Shown here: in pieces, positions 22,734 through 28,345 of the stretch | Layout of the letters: each line of letters opens with the position of its first letter | How positions within the stretch are numbered: position 1 is the stretch's first letter | Virus record (IMG/VR): IMGVR_UViG_3300025030_000357 | Span: 1-28,345 of that record | DNA length: 28,345 nt | Strand: one strand, 5' to 3' | Origin: a virus | Translations under genes and position numbers: made by a program | Notes under the pieces: model-generated | The model's database searches: none | What the model saw: only the letters and a program-made list of their open reading frames with translations | What the model was told of the DNA's origin: nothing

Positions 22734-24614
22734 TCATGGCAGCCCGTACATGGCGCGAACGATCGTCTCGACCGCGGCGATCTGGGTGAGAATGCCCGCG
22801 GTGATTCCGGTGCCGCCCGAGCCGGTCAGGATGACGTCCGCGGCCATCGCGCCCGTGAAGCCGGACGACGAGGCGCCTACGATGTCCGCGAGATTGCCGT
22901 ATCCGCCCGACGTATTACCGTTGAACGTCTGCGCGAGCAGATCGTTGACCCCGTTGAACCTAACGTTTCCTTCGTTTGTTGCCAACGTCGAATCGTTCGT
23001 GCACGTGACGCACGCCGCGGTCGCCATTGTGTGCGCGTTGCTGCGGGGCCCGGAGATGTTAGTCCCGTCGCGGAACTGCGGGATGATTGAATCGGTGAAA
23101 TCGTTGACGACGATTCGATGGTGTCCCGCCGCAGCATCCGCACCGCGCGAGGCGACACGTCGTGTTAGCGTGTCAGAGTCTTTCCACACGACGATCCGAG
23201 CGATCCAGTCCATCGCGCTCAGATCGTACGCGGCAGAGGACATATTCAGCGAGCTCGTGAAGACGAGCGCCGGCCGCGAGCCGTCGAGCCCCGTCGCGTC
23301 GCGGGTCGGGCGCTGCGCGTCGGTGCCCTGCGTGAGGTTGCGCGCGTTGCCCGACTGATCGAGCCAGACGCTTGCTTTCGCGCCCACGAGCGTGAGGTCG
23401 AGCGCGTCGGTGCGCACGAGACGGAGCGCCTGCACGAGGCTCGGGGCCGCGGCGAGGATCGCCGTCGCGCCATTGATCGTCACCGCCGCCGAGTCCGCCG
23501 AGGTCGTGCCGCCGGGGCCGGTGGCGTTCTCGCGCACGACGGCGGCGAGGCCCTCTTGCGCGAGAAGGTACGTGTACGCTTCGACCGTCGCAGCCGACTG
23601 AGCAGTCAAGACGGCGATCGCATTGACCAAGAGGGTGTAGGTGCTGCTCGTCGCGCCGACCACGGTGCCCGCGCCGACCACGGGCGAGCCGCCCGCATAG
23701 GACGTGCCGCCAAGCGTCGGGGCTGCGGAGAAGTAGGGTACGATCGTCTGCGGGTTGCTGGCGGCGGCGACGGTGGTCCCACCCGGCCCTGTCGCGGTCA
23801 CGTTGCAGGCGAGCACGGCGCCGGGGTCCGTTGTCCCGTTGACCGTGTAGGGCGCTGCGATCTCGCCGCCAATGTCCACGCCAGCCCGCGTCCACTGGTA
23901 TCCAGAGGCCGCGCCGCCGAGCACGGTACCTCCGCCACACGTCAACACCTGGCCCGTCGCCGGTGTGCCGCTGATCGAGGGCGCGACCGAGAAGTAGGGG
24001 CGGATGGTCTGCGGGTTGCTGGCGGGAGCAGTCGTCGAACCGCCAGGACCCGTCGCAGTCACGTAGCACGTGAGGGCGGCGCCGGGATCGGTGGTGTTGT
24101 TGACGGTGTACGGCGCGAGAATCTCCCCGCCGATGTCGACGAGCGCTCGCTTCCATTGGAAGGCCCAAGAGGTCGCACCAGCCGTCGTGCCCTGATCGCA
24201 GGTGAGCACCTGGCCGGCGGCCGGCGTGCCGCCAAGCGTCGGGGCCACTGAGAAGTAGGGCTTGCCGATCGCGGCGTTGACCGTCTGGCTCACGGAGCCC
24301 GCGCTGCTCAATGCGGTCTCGATGTAGCTGAGCTGTAAACCAGCTCCGGCCGATGTACGCGTAAACGTGAGTCCCACCGCACCGACAATAGGCACACCTG
24401 CGTAGGTCCAGATACGCGTAACAGCAGGCACAGGCACGCCTGAGTACGTCCCGGGAGTCGCCGTGACCACCGTGCCGACGGACCCGTCGTCCGGCGTGAG
24501 CGAAGGCGCTGTGAGGGCCTTGGGTGCGACGAAGGGAGGCACCTGAAAACGCGCTCGAGCCGGCAGATTTGCCGGAATATGGGCGCTTCCACGTATGCGC
24601 CCCGAGCCCGTCAT
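22734..24614 (-). CDS. Head-region surface protein with Ig-like repeats and lectin-like C-terminus
   Basis: 626 residues. ATG at 24614 is used because GGAAGG lies about 7 bases upstream; a longer frame would run into the previous gene. Residues 36-116 hold an Ig-like domain, then two near-copies follow (about 119-205 and 207-292), each opening with PYFSVAP and each with two cysteines 44 residues apart (C139/C183, C226/C270), as in paired beta sandwiches. A diverged fourth copy spans about 294-381. Residues 395-626 resemble a concanavalin/LamG-type domain (KASVWLDQSGNARNLTQGTD then GSRPALVF). It sits in the head module, so it may decorate the capsid and bind glycans or surfaces; a fibre role cannot be excluded. 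Confidence 0.75.
   Translation of the reverse strand: MTGSGRIRGSAHIPANLPARARFQVPPFVAPKALTAPSLTPDDGSVGTVVTATPGTYSGVPVPAVTRIWTYAGVPIVGAVGLTFTRTSAGAGLQLSYIETALSSAGSVSQTVNAAIGKPYFSVAPTLGGTPAAGQVLTCDQGTTAGATSWAFQWKRALVDIGGEILAPYTVNNTTDPGAALTCYVTATGPGGSTTAPASNPQTIRPYFSVAPSISGTPATGQVLTCGGGTVLGGAASGYQWTRAGVDIGGEIAAPYTVNGTTDPGAVLACNVTATGPGGTTVAAASNPQTIVPYFSAAPTLGGTSYAGGSPVVGAGTVVGATSSTYTLLVNAIAVLTAQSAATVEAYTYLLAQEGLAAVVRENATGPGGTTSADSAAVTINGATAILAAAPSLVQALRLVRTDALDLTLVGAKASVWLDQSGNARNLTQGTDAQRPTRDATGLDGSRPALVFTSSLNMSSAAYDLSAMDWIARIVVWKDSDTLTRRVASRGADAAAGHHRIVVNDFTDSIIPQFRDGTNISGPRSNAHTMATAACVTCTNDSTLATNEGNVRFNGVNDLLAQTFNGNTSGGYGNLADIVGASSSGFTGAMAADVILTGSGGTGITAGILTQIAAVETIVRAMYGLP
23739..24260 (-). 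repeat. Tandem Ig-domain duplication (two copies of about 87 codons)
   Basis: Residues 119-205 and 207-292 of the surface protein are near-copies: both have PYFSVAP, GxVLTC, DIGGEI, APYTVN, TTDPGA and VTATGPGG at matching positions, so the DNA here is an in-frame tandem duplication. The N- and C-terminal Ig units around them are more diverged. Confidence 0.85.
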
Positions 24615-24615
24615 C

Positions 24616-25002
24616 TCAGACCTTCCGCCCGTGATCGATCCGCGTGAAGTAGACCGTGTGTGCGGCACCCGCGGCCGCCACGATCCCGGCGAATCGATCG
24701 TTGTATCCCTGCCTCACGTTCAGCTCGAACACGTACACCCCCTCGGGATCGACAGGGAATGAGGGCACGGCTATCGTCGCAGTGATCGTGCCCGCGGCGA
24801 CGAACTTCCCGAAGCGGAGCCAGCAGCGCGCCGTGGGCTTCCCGCCGGTCCCGAGGAGCACCTGGATCAGGTACCTTCCAGGCTCGATCGCTCCGTCGGC
24901 GTCCGTGATCTGTGCAGATGCCGCGTTGGTGATCTCGAGCTTTCGCGTGATCCCCAAATCCGCGGCGTAGAACGCCATCAAGTCGTCGCCACGTGCACCC
25001 AC
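24616..25002 (-). CDS. Small head-region structural protein
   Basis: 128 residues, starting at GTG supported by AAGGAGG about 6 bases before it. The protein is beta-rich and compact: LEITNAASAQITDADGAIEP, GRYLIQVLLGTGGKPTARCW, VYVFELNVRQGYNDRFAGIV and AHTVYFTRIDHGRKV. It resembles small decoration or head-fibre-type subunits in size and strand pattern, but no family motif is certain. It sits between the poly-proline protein and the Ig/lectin protein, and the next start follows within a couple of bases. Decoration or stabilisation of the capsid is plausible. Confidence 0.7.
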   Translation of the reverse strand: MGARGDDLMAFYAADLGITRKLEITNAASAQITDADGAIEPGRYLIQVLLGTGGKPTARCWLRFGKFVAAGTITATIAVPSFPVDPEGVYVFELNVRQGYNDRFAGIVAAAGAAHTVYFTRIDHGRKV

Positions 25003-25017
25003 GACAGCCTCCTTGCT

Positions 25018-25665
25018 TCACTCGTCGAAGAGCGCTTTCTCCAGCGCGGCGCGAACCTCTGACTTGAGCATCTTCGTGAGATCCGGGATCTCGTAGTCCT
25101 TGGCACGGTATTGCTCCGCGATCCGCAGCAGCTCGGCCTTCGTCTTTCCCTCCAGATCGGGGCCGTCTTCCTCGACGCTGGACTCGACCTCGGCGGCGAG
25201 CACGGGGGGTGGCGGGGGCGGGGGCGGGGGTGGGGGCGGAGGTGGCGGCGGCGGCGGCGGCAGGGTCGACTCGACGACGAGCGCCGACGGCGGTGTTTCG
25301 ACGGCCGGGGGCTCGACGATGGGCAGCTCCGGGGGCGGGCCGGCGCTCTGGACGGCCGGCGGCAACGGCGCAGCAGGTCCCTCGAAGTCGAGGCTCTGCC
25401 GCTCCTGGACGTCGGCGCGCGCCGTGCCGGCGGCGTTCGCCTCGCGCACTAGCCGCCGCGCGTGCTCCTCTTCGTCGAGGTGCGCTGGTCGCGAGAGCAC
25501 CTCCCCCAGACTGGCCCCGTCGATCGGCTGCCACCCGGGCGTGCCGCAGAGCCAGTTGCCGAAGTCGCTCGGCACCTCGAACACCCCGCACGCGTCGCCT
25601 CGATACACCGCCCTGTTCGGGGCGGCCAGGTCGCACAGTGCCAGGTTGATGTTACGCACCTTCAT
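25018..25665 (-). CDS. Poly-proline protein with C-terminal HeH-like segment
   Basis: 215 residues. ATG has GGAGG about 8 bases upstream. Residues 1-60 look folded (NINLALCDLAAPNRAVYRGD, GNWLCGTPGWQPIDG). Residues 95-135 are Pro/Glu-rich. Residues 136-154 are 19 consecutive prolines, encoded by mixed CCG, CCC, CCA and CCT codons, so it is not simple slippage. Residues 171-215 (EGKTKAELLRIAEQYRAKDY, then EVRAALEKALFDE) match a helix-extended-loop-helix (HeH, LEM/SAP-like) segment, often nucleic-acid or protein binding. It is the first gene after the capsid terminator, so it is probably a minor head protein. Translation of the proline run should need elongation factor P. Confidence 0.75.
   Translation of the reverse strand: MKVRNINLALCDLAAPNRAVYRGDACGVFEVPSDFGNWLCGTPGWQPIDGASLGEVLSRPAHLDEEEHARRLVREANAAGTARADVQERQSLDFEGPAAPLPPAVQSAGPPPELPIVEPPAVETPPSALVVESTLPPPPPPPPPPPPPPPPPPPVLAAEVESSVEEDGPDLEGKTKAELLRIAEQYRAKDYEIPDLTKMLKSEVRAALEKALFDE
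25204..25260 (-). repeat. 19-codon proline tract
   Basis: Nineteen consecutive proline codons in the head-region protein: five CCG, then a mix of CCA, CCT, CCC and CCG. The DNA is GC-extreme and strand-asymmetric (G-rich on the plus strand, with several runs of five or more G), so it can form quadruplex-like or other secondary structure on that strand. Confidence 0.9.
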
Positions 25666-25679
25666 TGTCCGGTCCTCCG

Positions 25680-25719
25680 TAGCAGAAATGGGCGAGCGAG
25701 CCTTCCGCCCGCTCGCCCA
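25680..25719 (-). terminator. Hairpin terminator candidate after the capsid gene
   Basis: A perfect 10-base-pair stem (TGGGCGAGCG with CGCTCGCCCA, 11-base loop) lies in the 97-base gap just past the major capsid stop, the largest gap in the window. It is followed by a weak U-run (TTTCTGCT). It may end or lessen transcription after the highly expressed capsid gene, or stabilise its message. Read-through must feed the genes beyond, as no promoter is visible after it. Confidence 0.6.
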
Positions 25720-25762
25720 CTCTACCAGGCCGAATCACCAGGGACTAGGCGAGAAGATCCGA

Positions 25763-27196
25763 TCACGCGCTGCCGAGGCTGCCCGGCGCTCGACCGACGT
25801 TCTTCACGACGATGTTCTTCTGCGGCGTGTACATCTTGATGCAGCCGTAGATGACCTGCGCCCAGCGGATGCTGGTGTCCACCGCCGCGAGCGGGATCCT
25901 CGTCATCGGGAGAAGCTGCGCCCACGAGAACGACGCTTGGTTCTGCTGGAGGACGAAGCCCTTGCTCGTGCCGGGGATGTCCGCGTTCGTGTCGGTGATC
26001 ACCTGCGTGACCCCCGACCGCGCGACGCGCGTCATGAGCGCGCACGTGGCCGCCGCGCCGCCGAGCGTGCTGCGGTAGATCTCGTAGAAGGTCGTGCCCT
26101 GGCCGCCGTCGGCGACCGTGAACGTGACCTGCTGGCCCGCGAGGACCGCGACGCTGGCGCTCGTCACAGGTAGCGACAGGCCGAACCGGTTCCCTGCCAC
26201 GACCTTGTAGATGTAGGTCCCGGCGTCGGCCGCGCCGAAGCTCGAGCCCGCGCCGCCGGCGGCCGGTGGCACCGTGATCGCCGCCGCGAGGGGGCGCTTG
26301 CTCGTCGAGCCGAGGCCCGCCGCGAGCGCCGTGGGCCCGTCCTGGATGAAGACGTGGTCGTGGAGGTTGACCTTGCCGTTCTGCCCCTGGAACGCGGTCA
26401 CCTGCGCGCCGAGCACGCCCGGCTGCGGGGCGATCGCGAAGCGCTGGCGGTCGTAGACCTGCTTCGCGAGGTCCGCAAACGCACCCGTGGCGAAGTACGC
26501 GTCGGTGCCCACGCCGAAGTTCTGGCGGATCATGAGCATCATGTCGTTGAGGCGCTCCTCGGTGAGCGGACCGCCGCGGAGGTCGACGACGTTCGTCGGC
26601 GCGCCGTCGGTGATCGACTTCTCGAGGCCGTCGAACTGCTCGGGGATGAGCGAGGAATCGCCGAAGAAGAGCGCGTTCTCGAGGTTCTTCAGCAGCTCCA
26701 TCGTGCGGTTCATCGTCTCTTGCGCGATCACGTTGCCGTGCGCTGCGCGGACGGTGTTCATCACGTGAGTGACGCGGCCCGTGATGCCGAGGTACTTGAT
26801 CAGCACGGTGACGCGCTGGTAGGTCGAGTCCTCTTCCTCGGGGAGATCTCCCTCGGTCATGAAGCCGAGGTTGAAGCGCCTCGTGCCGCCGCGGCCGTAG
26901 GAGGTCAGGCGGTTGAACTCCTCGACGGTGTTGCTCGCCGGGACCTTCGGGATGGTCTTGAAGAGCTTGATCTCGTCCATCTCGTAGGTGAGGTTCTTGA
27001 GCGTCGACTCCAGGCTCTCCGTGCGGAGGGGGAAGCCCTCGCCGGCGGAGGTGCCGGGGTTGTTGACGTCCGAGCCGGCCGCGAGGGCCTTCTGTAGCTG
27101 CGCGAGCTGATCCGGCGTGGACGTACCGAAGCCGTCGCCGTACCCCCCCGAGCCGAAGCCGGCGTAATCGCGCGCCGAAACGTGTGCTCCGAGCAT
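25763..27196 (-). CDS. Major capsid protein (HK97 fold)
   Basis: 477 residues. ATG has GAAGGAGA about 6 bases upstream. The pattern matches, from memory, the SPO1/Twort-type capsid protein: NALFFGDSSLIPEQFDGLEK (about 174-193), then LTEERLNDMMLMIRQNFGVG and TDAYFATGAFADLAKQVYDR, the P-domain spine helices. Residues about 300-415 form a beta-rich insert (YIYKVVAGNRFGLSLPVTSA, EIYRST) like an FN3 or Ig domain, also present in the Staphylococcus phage K protein as I recall it. The C-terminal block is AQLLPMTRIPLAAVDTSIRW then CIKMYTPQKNIVVKNV. The N-terminal 60 residues are Gly/Ser-rich and may be cut at maturation. It forms the icosahedral shell; the putative scaffold gene is just upstream. Confidence 0.9.
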   Translation of the reverse strand: MLGAHVSARDYAGFGSGGYGDGFGTSTPDQLAQLQKALAAGSDVNNPGTSAGEGFPLRTESLESTLKNLTYEMDEIKLFKTIPKVPASNTVEEFNRLTSYGRGGTRRFNLGFMTEGDLPEEEDSTYQRVTVLIKYLGITGRVTHVMNTVRAAHGNVIAQETMNRTMELLKNLENALFFGDSSLIPEQFDGLEKSITDGAPTNVVDLRGGPLTEERLNDMMLMIRQNFGVGTDAYFATGAFADLAKQVYDRQRFAIAPQPGVLGAQVTAFQGQNGKVNLHDHVFIQDGPTALAAGLGSTSKRPLAAAITVPPAAGGAGSSFGAADAGTYIYKVVAGNRFGLSLPVTSASVAVLAGQQVTFTVADGGQGTTFYEIYRSTLGGAAATCALMTRVARSGVTQVITDTNADIPGTSKGFVLQQNQASFSWAQLLPMTRIPLAAVDTSIRWAQVIYGCIKMYTPQKNIVVKNVGRAPGSLGSA

Positions 27197-27246
27197 GTTC
27201 TGTCTCCTTCGTTCTCTGTTGGTCTACGCGTTGGTGCGCGACGTGA

Positions 27247-28143
27247 TCAGTGGTAGCTCTTGGCGAGGTTCTGCTCCGACGGCGAGCAGCCCTTCAAGAA
27301 GTTGGTGACGGCCGAGTGCGTCTCTTGGTCGTAGACGCCTCCGCCCTCGAGCAGGCCGATCAGCTCGAACGTGCGGCGGCCGCCGATCTCGCGCATCCCC
27401 TTCTCGAGGTTCATGTACGAGAGCGTCGAGAGCACCTCGCTCTTGTTGAGCTGCTCCGAGGGTGCTCCGGTCTCGCCCGGCATGGCCTTGTTGAGCGGCT
27501 GTGCCGTGCCCGTGACGCCACGCTGCACCGGGACCGGAGCGTGCTCCAGCACACCGAGCTTCGCGCCGAGATGGTTGATGACCTTGGCCTGGCTCTTGAC
27601 GAGGTTGCCGATCTGAGAGACCGCCGCCGCGAGCGCCTTGTTGACGCCAGCCTGGCTCTGCTGGCTGCCGAGCATGCTCTTCGTGAGCGCGTCGATCCTG
27701 TCGCCCACGGCGGTCGTGAGGCCGTCGAGGTAGGGCGAGATGTCGACCATCTGCTGATCGTCGCCGAGCTGATCGCCGAGCTGATCGCGGAAGCTCTTGG
27801 CGAGGTTGCCCTGCGGCTCGCTCTTGAACGCGGGCGGACAGCCGCCGCCTTCGCCGGACTCGTCGTCGTCCTTGCCCTTGCCCTTGCCGCTCATGAAGGC
27901 GCTGAACGCCGCGATGAGCCCGCTGGGGAGACCGGCCGCCTCCATCTTCGCGATCATCATCGAGTCGAGCGTGCCCGAGTCGCTCCACGAGCCCTGGCCG
28001 CCGCCCTGCTTGCCGCCCGAGCCGACCGTGCCGCTGTTCTCGATGCCGCCCTTGCGGAGGTCGGTCGCGTCGGCCGCCTTGACGAGCTTCGCCAAGAGCC
28101 CCTCGAGCTTATCCACGTCGACCGTCTCGTTCTGTTCCGCCAT
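27247..28143 (-). CDS. Putative scaffold / prohead core protein
   Basis: 298 residues. ATG at 28143 chosen: GGAGA lies about 8 bases before it, and the longer in-frame start would lie inside the preceding gene. The protein is hydrophilic, with a short helical N-terminus (VDKLEGLLAKLVKAAD), a Gly/Ser linker, an acidic patch (KDDDESGEG) and a helical segment at about 160-200 (NKALAAAVSQIGNLVKSQAK...GAKLGVLE), a coiled-coil pattern seen in scaffolds. A 12-base tandem repeat gives GDQLGDQLGDD near residue 123. NLAKSF and NLAKSY recur at residues 113 and 292. It lies directly before the capsid gene, as scaffolds do. No family match is recognised; the role is inferred from position and composition. 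Confidence 0.6.
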   Translation of the reverse strand: MAEQNETVDVDKLEGLLAKLVKAADATDLRKGGIENSGTVGSGGKQGGGQGSWSDSGTLDSMMIAKMEAAGLPSGLIAAFSAFMSGKGKGKDDDESGEGGGCPPAFKSEPQGNLAKSFRDQLGDQLGDDQQMVDISPYLDGLTTAVGDRIDALTKSMLGSQQSQAGVNKALAAAVSQIGNLVKSQAKVINHLGAKLGVLEHAPVPVQRGVTGTAQPLNKAMPGETGAPSEQLNKSEVLSTLSYMNLEKGMREIGGRRTFELIGLLEGGGVYDQETHSAVTNFLKGCSPSEQNLAKSYH

Positions 28144-28162
28144 GATGGTTCTCTCCAGTTTC

Positions 28163-28345
28163 CTACGCGGCCTCGGCGGGCCGCATCGCGAAGTTGACGA
28201 TCTGTTCTGCTGCGCCCCTGGATAGCCGAGGCTCCAGCTCACACAGCAGATCCAGGGCTTCCGACTTCGTCATGCGCCTCTTCTTCCGGCGCTTCTTGTC
28301 GGGCGGGGGATCCGCCTCGAGTGATTGTGGTACGAGCGGGACACC
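28163..28345 (-). CDS. C-terminal end of an unidentified gene (5' end outside window)
   Basis: The frame is open from the window edge to a TAG, giving 60 residues. They contain a strongly basic cluster (KKRRKKRRM at residues 17-25) followed by a helix (SEALDLLCELEPRLSRGAAE) and a short tail NFAMRPAEAA. In SPO1/Twort-type order the gene before the scaffold and capsid genes is the prohead protease or portal, so this could be the tail end of one of these, or a small protein starting at the in-frame ATG at 28273. The visible part does not decide. Confidence 0.6.
   Translation of the reverse strand, partial: GVPLVPQSLEADPPPDKKRRKKRRMTKSEALDLLCELEPRLSRGAAEQIVNFAMRPAEAA

Noticed and set aside
25666-25762. 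Promoter in the largest gap
   Set aside because: No convincing -35/-10 pair could be seen; only the hairpin and the next gene's SD are supported. A phage-specific promoter would escape this check.
25100-26173. Plus-strand frame of 357 codons, and a similar one at 27250-28197
   Set aside because: Antisense to the poly-proline and capsid genes, and to the scaffold candidate. Contents are complements of those genes (for example a poly-Gly run opposite the poly-Pro run).

Overview
The window is the virion structural module of a tailed phage with a contractile tail (myovirus type), in high-GC DNA. All coding is on the minus strand, so transcription runs from high to low coordinates. Genes are packed tightly: junctions are ATGA/GTGA overlaps or gaps of a few bases, mostly with good Shine-Dalgarno (SD) sequences. 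The left-most and right-most genes are cut by the window edges. There is no tRNA, CRISPR, integrase, lysis or replication gene here, so the host and lifestyle cannot be read from the window. Long open frames on the plus strand are antisense by-products of GC-rich codon use.

Layout in order of transcription. (1) Head, 28345 to about 22290: end of an unidentified gene, putative scaffold/prohead core protein, major capsid protein, a hairpin terminator candidate, a protein with 19 consecutive prolines plus a C-terminal helix-extended-loop-helix-like segment, a small structural protein, an Ig-repeat plus lectin-like surface protein, and two small unknowns (one only 30 residues). (2) Neck, 22284-18511: two neck/connector proteins, a gp10-like tail-completion protein, a tail-terminator candidate and a 79-residue protein. 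(3) Tail shaft, 18507-12484: sheath, an inserted HNH homing endonuclease, tube, two overlapping tail-assembly-chaperone candidates and the tape measure. (4) Baseplate, 12484-6109: hub, gpV-like spike, a 90-residue protein, a LysM plus gp25-like fusion and a baseplate J protein. (5) Adhesins, 6101-1: Ig-type fibre, glycine-rich fibre, two small fibre-linked proteins, a gpI-like wedge candidate and a fibre with a beta-helix-like region running off the edge.

The capsid protein and first neck protein resemble, from memory, those of SPO1/Twort-type phages (Herelleviridae), and the gene order from capsid to sheath and tube agrees. The baseplate and fibre end looks different: there is no peptidoglycan-hydrolase domain in the hub region and the fibres are of types common in other environmental phages. 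The phage therefore looks like a distant or mosaic relative of that group.

Most notable: an AT-richer HNH endonuclease gene wedged exactly between sheath and tube; a chaperone overlap in the +1 frame with an internal strong SD; a LysM-gp25 baseplate fusion; the 19-proline tract; and tandem Ig domains with matched cysteine pairs in a head-module protein. I did not find a clearly new multi-gene system; this is a phage structural module with several unusual protein architectures.
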